Positions 36,458 to 46,410 of a DNA stretch of 64,000 nucleotides are shown here, one piece after another (positions within the stretch are counted from its first letter, which is position 1; each line of letters starts with the position of its first letter). The notes under the pieces were generated by a model that worked only from the letters and a program-made list of their open reading frames with translations, did not search any database and was not told the origin of the DNA. Source of the stretch: Stigmatella erecta. GTDB lineage: Bacteria; Myxococcota; Myxococcia; Myxococcales; Myxococcaceae. The stretch lies in NCBI RefSeq assembly GCF_900111745.1, contig NZ_FOIJ01000012.1, positions 185,362 to 249,361 on the forward strand. The letters run 5' to 3'. A program made the translations under genes and the position numbers.

Positions 36458-38700
36458 CAACCAGGTCCTCTGCCAAGCGTGAAATAGAAGGCCGCGCCCT
36501 GCTTCGGGGCCGAGTCCACCCACAGGGCCCCCCCGTGCAGCTGAACCAGCCGGCGCGCGATCGCCAGCCCCACGCCCGTCCCCCCTCCATACGCCTTGGC
36601 GGAGTGCAGACGGCGGAACATCTCGAAGATGACCTCGTGGAACTGAGCGGCGATGCCGATACCAGGGTCTTTCACGTAGAACACATAGGCTGAAGGGTAG
36701 CGCCCCGCGGCGCCGGGCCGCGGTTCGCCGGGACCGTAAAATCCGGCCTCGACCCAACGCTCGGCGCCCTCCTGATATTTGGCTGCATTCACCAGGAGGT
36801 TGGCCCACACCTGGGCGATGCGGACACCGTCACACTGCACGGTGGGCAGGCGGCGCGGCAGGCGCACGGTGACCTGGTCGTCCTTGAACCGGGCAGACAA
36901 GGTGGTGAGCACCTCGTCCACCACCTCCTGCATGTCCACCTCGCCCCACGCCAGGTCCACGCGGCCCATGCGGCTGTACTCGAAGAGCCCATCCAGCATG
37001 TCCCCGGAGCGCTGCGCGAGCCACAGCAGCGACTCCATGTGCCCCCGGCCCTCCGGGCCGAGCACGCCGCTGTAGTCCTCCATCACGAAGCCCGCGTACT
37101 GCTGGATGCCGCGCAGGGGCTCCTTGAGGTCATGCGCCACGGTGTGGCCGAACGCATCCAGCTCCGCGTTGGAGCGGCTCAGGGCCTCGGAGAGGCGCTC
37201 CAGCTCCGCCGCCTGGCGCAACACCACGCCGATGAGCGCGCTGCGAAAGCCCTCCGCCGCGGCCAGGTCCGCGCGCTTCCAGGCCAGGCTCGTCTCCTGG
37301 ACGGTCTCCTCCCAGGCCTGGAAGGAGCCCCGGGGGTGAAGCCGCGCGTGGCCCGGCTCGGGCTCGGCGGGCTTGCGCGGGTTGCCCGCCCAGGAAATGG
37401 TGCGCACCACCTCCGGACGGAACCAGAGCGCCAGGCGCGAGGAGGCCGGCGCCAGCCGCACCGCGAGCAGGCCGGACGCCACGTCCGCGCGCGCGGCCAG
37501 GGGCGGATAGAGCGCCCCCAGCCGCTCGGTGTGGAAGGACGTCTGGAAAGGCTGCGGGGCCAGCCAGGCCACCAGCGCCTCCACCTCGTCCATGCTGGGC
37601 GTGCGCCCCACGAGCAGCGGCTCGCCGCCCAGCAGCAGCGCGGCGCCGGTGGCGCCCGTGAGCTCCAGCACCCGGGCGCCCTCCTTCTCCAGCGCCGCAT
37701 CCAGCGTCCCGCCCTCTCCCAGGGAGGTGGCGAGCGGGCCCAGGAGCGCGGCGCGGTGGGCGTTCTCCGCGGCCTCCGCCGCCCGCTCCTCGGAGGCGAG
37801 CTGCAGCGCGAGCAACTGGGTGAGCACCTCGCAGGCCCGGCGCCGCTCGTAGGAGAGGTGCAGGGGCGCCAGGTGGTGACAGGCGATGAGGCCCCAGAGC
37901 GCGCCGTCCTTGAGCAGCGACAGCGAGAAGGAGGCCTCCACGCCCATGTTGCGCAGGTACTCCAGGTGAATCGGGGAGACGCTGCGCAGCGCCGAGCCGG
38001 AGAGATCCAACGGGCGGCCCAGCGCCGGCACCACCGGGGGCACCAGCGGCACGGGACGGGCGCGCGCGTCGGCGATCAGCCGCAGCGGGTTGCGGGTGTA
38101 GAGCGCCCGCGCCTGCACGGGGATGTCCGTGGCCGGAAAGTGCATGCCGAGAAAGCCGTCCATGCCCTCCCGCTTGCTCTCGGCCAGCACCTCACCGTGC
38201 CAGTCCGCGTCGAAGCGGTACACCATCACCCGGTCGAAGCCCGTGAGGGCCCGCACCGTGTTGGCCGCCGTCTGGAGAAGCTCCCGCGTGCCCTTCGCCC
38301 CGGCCAGCGGGGAGACCAGCCGCCGGACCAGCTCCAGCGCCGTCTCCTCCATGTCCGGCTGCGGCTCCGCGGGCTCCAGCTCCAAAACCGACAGCCCATC
38401 GCTCTCGTGCAGCAACGCCCGGTAGGGCCCCGAGGGCAACGCCACCCGCAGCGCGCCCCGGGCGGCCAGCAGCTCCCACTGGGCCCACAGCTCCGCGGGC
38501 AGCACCTGGGCGGCGGGCTTGCCCAGCAGCGCCTCGGGCGGGCGCCCCAGCAGCGCCTGGATGTTGGCGCTCACCACTTCCAGCAGCCGGTCCGGCCCCC
38601 GGAACGCCAGCAGCACTCCATAGGCCTGAATCCCGCCCAGCAGGTGGATGGGCTCGCGGTCACACTGGCTCAGCTCGAGCTCAGAGACGGACGGGCGCAT
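36457..38700 (-). CDS. bphP: Bacteriophytochrome histidine kinase
   Basis: A 747-aa red/far-red photoreceptor: PAS-GAF-PHY sensory module plus histidine kinase. Cys13 in ELSQCDREPIH is the biliverdin-binding cysteine of bacterial phytochromes. The GAF domain has HFPATDIPVQARALYTRN (the usual PASDIP, with Thr for Ser), SPIHLEYLRNMGV, and CHH in GLIACHHLAP, so the chromophore-contact His residues are present. The PHY tongue carries HPRGSFQAWEE. The kinase part has TVAHDLKEPLRGIQQYAG and GTGVGLAIARRLVQLHGG. Start ATG 38700 overlaps the heme oxygenase gene by 20 bases. Light control of fruiting by such proteins is documented in Stigmatella. Confidence 0.95.
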   Translation of the reverse strand: MRPSVSELELSQCDREPIHLLGGIQAYGVLLAFRGPDRLLEVVSANIQALLGRPPEALLGKPAAQVLPAELWAQWELLAARGALRVALPSGPYRALLHESDGLSVLELEPAEPQPDMEETALELVRRLVSPLAGAKGTRELLQTAANTVRALTGFDRVMVYRFDADWHGEVLAESKREGMDGFLGMHFPATDIPVQARALYTRNPLRLIADARARPVPLVPPVVPALGRPLDLSGSALRSVSPIHLEYLRNMGVEASFSLSLLKDGALWGLIACHHLAPLHLSYERRRACEVLTQLLALQLASEERAAEAAENAHRAALLGPLATSLGEGGTLDAALEKEGARVLELTGATGAALLLGGEPLLVGRTPSMDEVEALVAWLAPQPFQTSFHTERLGALYPPLAARADVASGLLAVRLAPASSRLALWFRPEVVRTISWAGNPRKPAEPEPGHARLHPRGSFQAWEETVQETSLAWKRADLAAAEGFRSALIGVVLRQAAELERLSEALSRSNAELDAFGHTVAHDLKEPLRGIQQYAGFVMEDYSGVLGPEGRGHMESLLWLAQRSGDMLDGLFEYSRMGRVDLAWGEVDMQEVVDEVLTTLSARFKDDQVTVRLPRRLPTVQCDGVRIAQVWANLLVNAAKYQEGAERWVEAGFYGPGEPRPGAAGRYPSAYVFYVKDPGIGIAAQFHEVIFEMFRRLHSAKAYGGGTGVGLAIARRLVQLHGGALWVDSAPKQGAAFYFTLGRGPG

Positions 38701-39304
38701 GCGCCGCCTCCTGCGCGAGCCACGCCACGAAAGCGTCGAAGGTGTCCTGGGCCCCCTTCACCACGCGCGCGTCGAAGGCTTCCGAGGCGGCCTGGTCCGA
38801 GGCGTGGAGGAGCGTCTCTCCCAGGGCCCGCCACATGGGGCCCGTCTGATCGCCATAGGCGCGCAGGAACGCGAAGGGGCCCACCGGCACCCCCGCGAAG
38901 TGGCGCTGGAGGTGGCGCAGGATGACCTGGCCTCCCAGCGTGGAGCCCTCCAGCACGTAGCAGCACCCGAGCGCCTCGGGCACGCCGGGCAGCGGCGGCA
39001 GCCACGGGGCCCGGGACAGCTTCGTCAGGGACTCCGCGTCATGGCCGAGCGCCCGGAGATCCTCCTCCAGCAGGTGCGCCTTGCGGCGCTCCCCGATGCG
39101 CAACCCGGGCAGGGGCCCCGCGAGCTGCTCCGCGAGCCGCTCCTCCAAGGGCGCATGCAACCCCCAGAGCGCCTCGAGGTGACGGCGGTACTCGGCTGAG
39201 GTGAGCGCCGGATCCAGGAAGCGCACCGTCCGCTCGGCACGCTCGTGGTGGGGCCGTGTTTCCAACTTCAACCGCTGAAGAAGATTCTCAGGATTTGAGG
39301 ACAA
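38681..39304 (-). CDS. bphO: Biliverdin-producing heme oxygenase
   Basis: A 207-aa heme oxygenase-like protein. LKLETRPHHERAERTVRFL supplies the proximal His (about residue 19-20), and the distal helix GCCYVLEGSTLGGQVI with its GSTLGG glycines (about 110-125) is typical of the HO fold. It opens heme to biliverdin, the phytochrome chromophore, and overlaps bphP by 20 bases. No ATG fits: TTG 39304 is the likely start, though the ribosome site is poor and the exact start is uncertain. It heads the bphO-bphP-regulator-kinase operon, which would make holo-phytochrome from one transcript. Confidence 0.88.
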   Translation of the reverse strand: MSSNPENLLQRLKLETRPHHERAERTVRFLDPALTSAEYRRHLEALWGLHAPLEERLAEQLAGPLPGLRIGERRKAHLLEEDLRALGHDAESLTKLSRAPWLPPLPGVPEALGCCYVLEGSTLGGQVILRHLQRHFAGVPVGPFAFLRAYGDQTGPMWRALGETLLHASDQAASEAFDARVVKGAQDTFDAFVAWLAQEAAHAPVRL

Positions 39305-39409
39305 GTGCTGGGGAGGATGCGCCCGCCCCCCCCTCCAAAGAAACCGTCATCTCCCGAAAGTGTCCACCAGCTACCGCGGGAGAAACAAACACCTCGCCAG
39401 GCGCAAGAA

Positions 39410-39429
39410 GACGTCCTTCCTCGGACGTC
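39410..39429 (-). terminator. Hairpin after the subtilase gene
   Basis: GACGTCC-GAGGAA-GGACGTC on the minus strand is a perfect 7-bp stem. It begins 20 nt past the subtilase stop and is followed by TTCTTG. It probably ends the protease transcript ahead of the phytochrome operon. The short T-stretch makes it moderate evidence. Confidence 0.45.
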
Positions 39430-39448
39430 CCTTGCCCGGCCAGGAGGC

Positions 39449-41983
39449 TTACTCGCAGTAGCCGCGGGAGTCGCAGCCGGCGCGGCAGATCGACGGCATC
39501 TCGCGGCAATCCGGCAGACACAGGCCCAGGCCCGTGTTGTCGTCGTAGCACACGTAGTCGAGCCGGCAGGAGCTCTGCCCCTCATCGGGCCCCGAGCACT
39601 TGGCCAGGCAGGCGCCGCTGAAGCATTCGGAGCCCTCCGGGCAGGGCTGGCTGGCGCTGCAGTCGTACGTGCAGTAGCCCCCCGGGTAGTTCGTGTTGCA
39701 CCGGCCCAAGCCCGGACAGTCCGCGCTGGAGTCACACGGCAGGCCCACGTCCGTCTCGGGAAGGGGCGGCGGCGCGCCGTCGTCGATGGGCGCCAGGGGC
39801 ACCAGGTCGAAGCTGATCCCCGTCACCGTCTGCCCGGCCGCCAAGGGAATGCCCTCGAAGGCGTCCACGTTCCGCCAGAAGCCCGAGCGGTCGGTGTCCT
39901 CGAAGAACGTCCCGTCCTCGTCATCGTCGATGGTGGCCAGCGCGTAGTACTCGTGCGGCACCAGGTCGATGGAGTACTGGTAGTCCCGGGCGGCGCGGAC
40001 CTCCCCCACGGCCGCCTCGTCCACCTGCCACTCGCCGTCGCGGTCCTGCCACGCGAAGCCAATGAGCGCGTCCTTGTCCTCGCGCGCGCCCACGCGGATC
40101 CGCACCGCCACCGTCCCGGTGCCGGCCCCGTTGGCCCCCGTCAGGGTGAGCGTGGCCGAGTACTCGCCATTGGCGAGCCCGCCAGCATTCACCGTCACCG
40201 TCACCGCGTCCGAGCCGTAGGCCGGCACGGACACCGCGCTGGGGGAGAGCGACACGGCGGAGGCCTGCGGCCCCGCGACCGCCGCCGACACCTGGAGCGT
40301 GCCGCCCCCCAGGTTGGAGATGACGAGCTGCTGCGAGCCACTGCCCTGGAAGGACAGCTGCGTGGAGGTGACGCCCAACACCGGCGGATCATTCTGGCCG
40401 CCACCCTGGAGCCGCTTGAGCGCCGAGAGGGCGTTGACCAGCCCCGAGCCACAGCCCTCGTTGCACTTGCTGCTCGCGCTGGCCGTGCTCTTCAGCAGGT
40501 TCTCGGCCTGGGCGCGGGACAGGTTGGGGGACAGGCGGGCCATCAGCGCCACCACGCCCGCCACGTGCGGCGAGGCCATGCTGGTGCCCTGGTTGAAGAC
40601 GTACGCCGGCTCGCCCTTCTCGTCGAAGGAGGTGGACAGCACGCCGTCCGCGTAGCCGTCGCCGTTGAGGTCCTCGCGCATCTCGCCACCGCTGGCCATC
40701 ACGTCCACGGGGGTGCCGAAGTTGGAGAAGCTGCTGCGCTTGCCGGCGAAGTTCGTCGAGCCCACGCAAATGACGTTCTGCTGGTTGCAGGGCGTGGTGT
40801 TGGTGGCGTCCACGTTCTCGTTGCCCGCGGCGATGACGAAGATGGTGTCGGGGAACGCGTCGATGACGTCCTGGTAGGCCTTCTGCGGCGGCGAGGCGCC
40901 GCCCAGGCTCATGTTGACGACCTTGGCGGGATTGGGGTTCCTCGGCACGCCCGTCACGTTGCCGCCGGCCGCCCAGGCCATCGCCGCGACGATGTCCGCG
41001 CTGGAGCCGCCGAGCCGGCCGAGCGCGCGCACCGGAAGGATTTTCGCGCCCCAGGACACGCCGGCCACGCCGTTCTGGTTGTTGGTGGACGCCCCGATGG
41101 TGCCGGCCACGTGCGTGCCATGCCACGAGGAGCCGCCGCCGGGCTCGTCCCCGCCCTCGTCCTTGGGATCGTTGTCGCGCCCGTTGCCATCCCCCGCGTT
41201 GGAGGAATCCGAGATCATGTCGTAGCCCGGCAGCACCTGCCCCTGGAGATCCGGGTGGGCGCGGATGCCGGTGTCGATGACGGCCACCACCACGGAGCCC
41301 GTCTCGTTGGTCTGCACGTCCCAGGCGGCCGGCAGGTTGAGCGAGGGGTAGTGCCACTGGAAGCCGTAGGCCTTGTCGTTCGGCGCCTTGAAGGCGTGCA
41401 TGCGGAGGTTCTTCTCCGCGAAGCGCACCCCGGGCAGCTTCTCCACCTGTGCCACCAGCCGGCCCGTCTCGGCCAGCGTCGTCACGTGGCCATCCAGCGG
41501 CTCGTAGGCAATCACGTGCAGGTACTCGCTGGCATAGCCCTTGTGCACCGCGCGGTAGCCGGGCCGCTGCACCCGCTCCAGCGCCGCCTTCTCATCCAGG
41601 CCCGCCTCCTCCAGGCGGACGAGCACCTCGCCCTCCCGCGAAGGCTCCTCCTGGGGCAGCCGCGCCAGGGCCTCCTTGCCCGCGGGGGGCATGAGGATGG
41701 GCAGCTCCGGGCTCGTCAGCCCCTGGGCAGCCGCCTTGAGCTGCTGCCGCTTCTGGGCGAAGGCGCGGGAGAAGGCCTGGGCGAGCTTGCGCCCCTGCTC
41801 CCCCTGAAGCTCGGGCGGACGCTGGGAGGCGGCTCCCACGGAGGCCGTGGAGCCCTGGAACGGGCTGAGCTGGCCCTGAATCCGCCCCTTGTTGCCGGTG
41901 GGCGGCCCTCCCGGCTCCGGATCATCCTCTGAGCTCTCACAAGCAGTGAGCAGCAACAACCCCATGACGAGCAGACGGCGCAT
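39449..41983 (-). CDS. Subtilase (S8) serine protease lipoprotein with Cys-rich C-terminus
   Basis: An 844-aa lipoprotein. MRRLLVMGLLLLTAC has lipobox LLTAC (Cys15). After an inhibitor-like propeptide (about 80-200) comes the S8 catalytic domain (about 220-530). Its triad is Asp in VVAVIDTGIRAHPDL, His in SSWHGTHVAGTIG and Ser in QGTSMASPHVAGVVAL. An Ig-like region follows (PPVLGVTSTQLSFQGSGSQQ), then another beta domain and a C-terminal Cys-rich region of about 95 residues with CDSSADCPGLGRCN and CRAGCDSRGYCE, resembling dickkopf/EGF-like surface repeats in myxobacteria. It is probably an outer-surface protease for prey digestion. It lies 77 bases downstream of lhr on the same strand. Confidence 0.93.
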   Translation of the reverse strand: MRRLLVMGLLLLTACESSEDDPEPGGPPTGNKGRIQGQLSPFQGSTASVGAASQRPPELQGEQGRKLAQAFSRAFAQKRQQLKAAAQGLTSPELPILMPPAGKEALARLPQEEPSREGEVLVRLEEAGLDEKAALERVQRPGYRAVHKGYASEYLHVIAYEPLDGHVTTLAETGRLVAQVEKLPGVRFAEKNLRMHAFKAPNDKAYGFQWHYPSLNLPAAWDVQTNETGSVVVAVIDTGIRAHPDLQGQVLPGYDMISDSSNAGDGNGRDNDPKDEGGDEPGGGSSWHGTHVAGTIGASTNNQNGVAGVSWGAKILPVRALGRLGGSSADIVAAMAWAAGGNVTGVPRNPNPAKVVNMSLGGASPPQKAYQDVIDAFPDTIFVIAAGNENVDATNTTPCNQQNVICVGSTNFAGKRSSFSNFGTPVDVMASGGEMREDLNGDGYADGVLSTSFDEKGEPAYVFNQGTSMASPHVAGVVALMARLSPNLSRAQAENLLKSTASASSKCNEGCGSGLVNALSALKRLQGGGQNDPPVLGVTSTQLSFQGSGSQQLVISNLGGGTLQVSAAVAGPQASAVSLSPSAVSVPAYGSDAVTVTVNAGGLANGEYSATLTLTGANGAGTGTVAVRIRVGAREDKDALIGFAWQDRDGEWQVDEAAVGEVRAARDYQYSIDLVPHEYYALATIDDDEDGTFFEDTDRSGFWRNVDAFEGIPLAAGQTVTGISFDLVPLAPIDDGAPPPLPETDVGLPCDSSADCPGLGRCNTNYPGGYCTYDCSASQPCPEGSECFSGACLAKCSGPDEGQSSCRLDYVCYDDNTGLGLCLPDCREMPSICRAGCDSRGYCE

Positions 41984-42060
41984 GCGAAGGTTCCCCCTCC
42001 GTTGGAAGGGCATGACCCTAGCAGCCTTGGGGGCCGCATGTGCCGCTTCCTTGGCCCCGC

Positions 42061-45000
42061 TCAGCCCGCGGCCGCCTGGCCCTCGTCCTCCTCGCCTTCC
42101 GTGTCCTCGCTCCCTTCCTCCGCGAGGGCATCGACGCCCTGGGGAATCCCGTCCACCCACGTCACCACGTTGCCCACCGTGGCGGGCACCCGGGGGCCTG
42201 GCGTCACCACCCCCGTGAGGTTGAGCGGATCCACCGCGGAGAGCTGCACCCGCACGCCCGAGGGCGCGTGCCGGCGCACCGCCCGCGCCACGTCCACCGC
42301 CTCCGGCAGCGCGAACTGCTCGCCCACGAAGCCCGACACGAAGCGGCCTCCGCGCACCTCCCCGCGCGCCTCCATGCGCCGGTACACGAACAGCAGCTCG
42401 CGCCAGCTCGGCGAGAGCGCCTCGCGCACCACCAGGTCTCTCCAGACGATGCCGTAGCGCTGGAGGAACAGGCGGGCCAGCGCGTCGGTCACCTCCTCCG
42501 CGGGCTTGGGCTCGGAGGGCACCAGCAGGCTCCAGCGCCCCGGACCCCCGCGCTGCAGCAGCTTCTGCCGCCGGCGCTGGGCGGGGCTCTGCAGCACGCG
42601 CAGGTTCTGCACCGCGTCGGCCGTGACGAGCCCGCGCGCCACGAGCTCCCACAATGCGTCTTCGACTTCGGCCGGCAGGCGGCGCGCGCGGGACACCAAA
42701 TCATTGAAGAAGCACGCCCCGCGCTGCTCCAGCACCGCCACCACGTCGCGCGCCGCGGCGGACAGGTCCGCGGGCAGCCACACCCCTCCGTCCGAGAGCA
42801 CCGCGTGGGGCCGCGCGGCGGCCAGCATCCAGTCCAGGTTCTCCCGGTGGGCGAAGGTGAGGCTCGCGTTGCGCGTGGGCTGCGGCGCGCGCGTCCGGGG
42901 GGCCTCGGGCTCCGGCGGGGGCACCGGGGCGCCCCGGCGAGGCCCAGGAGGGGGCTTGGCGTCCTTCACCGTGAGCCGCCCCCAGGCCACCCCGCCCTCG
43001 TAGCAGACGCGCTCCAGCAGGTCCGGCGTGTAGCCCTTCATGCGCGCGGGCAGCAGGAAGCGCTCCCACGCGGAGGCCGGGGCCTCGTAGCCCTGAAGCA
43101 GGCCAATGGCCTTGGTCAGGCCGGTGGAGCCGCGCAGCGCGTCCAGCTCTTCCAGGTGGTGCCACCGGAAGAGGAAGCGCATGAAGTCCTGCGCGCTCAG
43201 CGGCTCGATCTCCTTGCGCAGCCGCCCCACCGTGAGGCGGTGAATGCGCTGGAGCAGCCGCCGGTCGCACCACTCGAGCGGCGGCGGCGCGTCCGGCGAG
43301 CGCGGGGTGAGCAGCGGCCGGTACTGCCCACGCAGCACGTTGCCCGAGCTCTCCAGCTGGTGCAGGGCCATGTTCACGTCGGACTCGCTCAGGAGCACGA
43401 GCCGGGCCAGCTCCCCCACGGTGGTGGGGCCCAGCATCTCCATGTAGCCGCGCACCACCAGGAGCGTGGCGGCCTCGCGCTCCATGGGCCGGTCATGCTC
43501 CAGCACAGGCAGCGGCGGCTGCGGCGCCGCGTCCGGGAACAGGGCCCGGAGGGCGCTGCCCCGCTCGGCGGCCACCAGGAAGCGGCCGCCCGGGCGCTCC
43601 AGCCAGGCCACGCGGCCCTGCTGGAAGAGCGGCACCTCCAGCCCCCGGGGCACCTCGGAGGCGCGCAGCAGCACGAGCTGGAGCAGCGCATCGTGCAGCT
43701 CGTCCGCGTCGCGCATGGGCGGCGCCGCGTCCTCCACCACCTGGGCGATGGCGTCCGCGTCCAGCGAGCCGAAGGACGCGGCGTCCTCGGCCGGCATCGA
43801 CCGGCGCAGCGCCACGTTGCGCACCCGCCGCTCCTCCGCCGGCGCGTCGTCCAGGAAGGTGTAGGGCATGCTGTGGATCATCTGGTGCGCGAAGACGCTG
43901 GGCTCCGGCACGTCCCGGGCCTCCAGGCGGATGCGCCCGTCCTTCATGCGGCGCAGCACCTCGCGCAGGCCGTTGATGTCCATGGCCTCGTGCAGGCAGT
44001 CGCCCATCGTCTGGTTCACCAGCGGATGGTCCGGCAGCTCGATGTCCCCGCCGCCGTGGTTGTCCTGGCACCCCACCTGCGCGGGGAAGACGGAGGCCAG
44101 CAGGTCCTCGCTCCGGGCGCGCTGGAGGTTGGGCGCCACGCGCTTGCCGCCCATGAAGCGGTTGAGCGCCAGCGAGCGCGTGGCGTTCCACCGGAAGCGG
44201 GTGCCGAAGATGGGCGCCTGGAGGATGGCCTGGGTCAGCACCTCCTCGGCGCGGTCCGGGTGGACGAACTCGAAGATGTCCGCCAGGGGGAACGAGTGCT
44301 GATCTCCCAGGGACAGGAGGATGCCGTCCTCGGTGGCCGCCGCCTGCAGCTCGAAGTCGAACGAGCGGCAGAAGCTCTTGCGCAGCGCCATGCCCCAGGC
44401 CCGGTTGATGCGGCTGCCAAAGGGCGCGTGGATGATGAGCTGCATGCCGCCCGCCTCGTCGAAGAAGCGCTCGGCCACCACCGTGGTGTGGCTGGGCACC
44501 ACGCCCAGCATTTTCTGCCCCAGCCGCAGGTAGCCCAGGAGCGCGTCCACCGCCGGGGCGGACAGGCGCAGCTCCTTCTGGAGGAAGGCCGCCGGGTTCT
44601 CGCGCCGCAGCAGCTCCTCGCGCAGCCGGCCGACTTGCAGCGACAGCTCGTCGGTGCGCCCCGGGGCCTCGCCGCGCCAGAAGGGCACGTTGGGCGGGGC
44701 GCCCCGCGCGTCCTCCACCTGCACCGTGCTGCCGATGACGCGCTGGATGCGCCACGCCGTGGAGCCCAGCAGGAAGATGTCCCCGGGGGAGGACTCCACC
44801 GCGAAGTCCTCGTCGAGCTGGCCCACCACCTTGCCCTCGGGCTCGGCGGTGACGGAGAAGGTAAAGGTGTCCGGGATGGCGCCGCCGTTGGTCAGCGCGG
44901 TGATGCGCACCCCGCGCCGGGCCTTCAGCCGGTGGTTCACCCGGTCCCGGTGCAGGTGCACCCCGCTGCGGCCCCGGCGCAGCGCCACGCCCTCGGAGAG

Positions 45001-46410
45001 CATCTCCAGCACCGCCTGGTACTCCTCCCAGGTCAGCTCCCGGTAGGGGTGGGCGCGCTGGAAGATGGCGTACAGGGCGCGCTCGTCCCACTCCTCGCAG
45101 GCGCACGCGGCGACGATCTGCTGGGCCAGCACGTCCAGCGGCTTCTCCGGCATGCGCACCGCGTCCAGGTCGCCCTCGCGCACGGCGTTGAGCAGCGCGG
45201 TGCACTCCATCAGCTCATCGCGCGTCATCGCGAAGAGGATGCCCTTGGAGATGCCGCCCTTGTAGTGGCCCGCGCGGCCCACGCGCTGGAGCAGCACGGA
45301 GATGGCGCGCGTGCTGCCCAGCTGCACCACCATGTCCACGTTGCCCACGTCGATGCCCAGCTCCAGCGACGCGGTGGCCACCATCGCCGAGAGCACGCCC
45401 GACTTCAGCCGCTCCTCCGCCGACAGGCGGGTCTCCCGGGACATGCTGCCGTGGTGCGCGGCCACCTTGTCGTGGCCCAGCCGCTCGCCCAGGTCGTGCG
45501 CCACGCGCTCGGCCAGCCGCCGCGTATTCACGAAGATGAGCGTGGTGCGGTGCTCGGTGGTGAGCTGCACCAGCCGGTCATAAATCTGACCCCACATCTC
45601 GTGGGTGGCGATCGAGCCCAGCTCCTCGTCCGGAATCTCGACCGTCAGCTCCCACGGCCGCTGGTGCCCCACCTCCACGCGCCGGCACTCCTCCAGCGTG
45701 GCGCCGGTGAGGAAGCGGGCGATCTGGTCCAGCGGCTTCTGCGTGGCCGACAGGCCGATGAGCTGCGGGCGCACCAGGGTGAGCGCCTTGAGCCGCTCCA
45801 GGGAGAGCGCGAAGTGGCTGCCGCGCTTGTCCCGCGCCAGCGCGTGGATCTCATCCACGATGACGGTGTGCACCGAGCGCAGCGTGTTCCGGGCCCGGTC
45901 CGCGGTCAGGTAGAGGTAGATGGACTCCGGCGTGGTGATGAGGATGTGCGGGGGCCGGCGCAGCATCCGCGCCCGCTCGGAGGCGGAGGTGTCGCCCGTG
46001 CGCACCTGCACGCGCAGCTCCTGGGGCCGGTAGCCCTCCGCGCGCGCCCGGGCCAGCAAGTCCTCCAGCGGCTGGAGGAGGTTCTTCTGCACGTCGTTGC
46101 CCAGCGCCTTGAGCGGCGACACGTACAGCACCTGGGTGGTGTCCAGGAGCGTGCCCTCCAGCGCCTGGCGGAAGAGCATGTCCAACGCGGCCAGGAAGGC
46201 GGTGAGCGTCTTGCCGCTGCCGGTGGGCGCGGCGATGAGGACGTCCACCCCGCTCTGGATGAGGGGCCAGCCCTCCGCCTGGGGCCGGGAAGGCTCTCCC
46301 AGCCGCTCGGTGAACCAGCGCTGCACGACGGGGTGGAACGGCTCCAACGCGGGGTGGGCCGCCGGGGCAGCCAGGAAGTCGATGGAGATTTGCGGGGCCA
46401 TGGCGCTCAC
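42061..46410 (-). CDS. lhr: Lhr-type SF2 DEAD/DEAH-box helicase, full length
   Basis: A 1449-aa ATP-dependent helicase. Motifs: Q-type start; Walker A AAPTGSGKTLTAFLAALD (near residue 60); YVSPLKALGNDVQ; TTPESIYLYL; DEVH-type box VIVDEIHALARDKRG; SATQKPLDQIARFL; and the C-terminal helicase lobe with VGRAGHYKGGISKG. A winged-helix and a C-terminal Lhr domain follow (about 870-1449), so this is the long Lhr form, which is linked to DNA repair in other bacteria. GTG 46410 gives MSAMAPQ; ATG 46401 is an equally possible start. DUF2378 lies upstream on the same strand, the subtilase downstream. Confidence 0.95.
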   Translation of the reverse strand: MSAMAPQISIDFLAAPAAHPALEPFHPVVQRWFTERLGEPSRPQAEGWPLIQSGVDVLIAAPTGSGKTLTAFLAALDMLFRQALEGTLLDTTQVLYVSPLKALGNDVQKNLLQPLEDLLARARAEGYRPQELRVQVRTGDTSASERARMLRRPPHILITTPESIYLYLTADRARNTLRSVHTVIVDEIHALARDKRGSHFALSLERLKALTLVRPQLIGLSATQKPLDQIARFLTGATLEECRRVEVGHQRPWELTVEIPDEELGSIATHEMWGQIYDRLVQLTTEHRTTLIFVNTRRLAERVAHDLGERLGHDKVAAHHGSMSRETRLSAEERLKSGVLSAMVATASLELGIDVGNVDMVVQLGSTRAISVLLQRVGRAGHYKGGISKGILFAMTRDELMECTALLNAVREGDLDAVRMPEKPLDVLAQQIVAACACEEWDERALYAIFQRAHPYRELTWEEYQAVLEMLSEGVALRRGRSGVHLHRDRVNHRLKARRGVRITALTNGGAIPDTFTFSVTAEPEGKVVGQLDEDFAVESSPGDIFLLGSTAWRIQRVIGSTVQVEDARGAPPNVPFWRGEAPGRTDELSLQVGRLREELLRRENPAAFLQKELRLSAPAVDALLGYLRLGQKMLGVVPSHTTVVAERFFDEAGGMQLIIHAPFGSRINRAWGMALRKSFCRSFDFELQAAATEDGILLSLGDQHSFPLADIFEFVHPDRAEEVLTQAILQAPIFGTRFRWNATRSLALNRFMGGKRVAPNLQRARSEDLLASVFPAQVGCQDNHGGGDIELPDHPLVNQTMGDCLHEAMDINGLREVLRRMKDGRIRLEARDVPEPSVFAHQMIHSMPYTFLDDAPAEERRVRNVALRRSMPAEDAASFGSLDADAIAQVVEDAAPPMRDADELHDALLQLVLLRASEVPRGLEVPLFQQGRVAWLERPGGRFLVAAERGSALRALFPDAAPQPPLPVLEHDRPMEREAATLLVVRGYMEMLGPTTVGELARLVLLSESDVNMALHQLESSGNVLRGQYRPLLTPRSPDAPPPLEWCDRRLLQRIHRLTVGRLRKEIEPLSAQDFMRFLFRWHHLEELDALRGSTGLTKAIGLLQGYEAPASAWERFLLPARMKGYTPDLLERVCYEGGVAWGRLTVKDAKPPPGPRRGAPVPPPEPEAPRTRAPQPTRNASLTFAHRENLDWMLAAARPHAVLSDGGVWLPADLSAAARDVVAVLEQRGACFFNDLVSRARRLPAEVEDALWELVARGLVTADAVQNLRVLQSPAQRRRQKLLQRGGPGRWSLLVPSEPKPAEEVTDALARLFLQRYGIVWRDLVVREALSPSWRELLFVYRRMEARGEVRGGRFVSGFVGEQFALPEAVDVARAVRRHAPSGVRVQLSAVDPLNLTGVVTPGPRVPATVGNVVTWVDGIPQGVDALAEEGSEDTEGEEDEGQAAAG

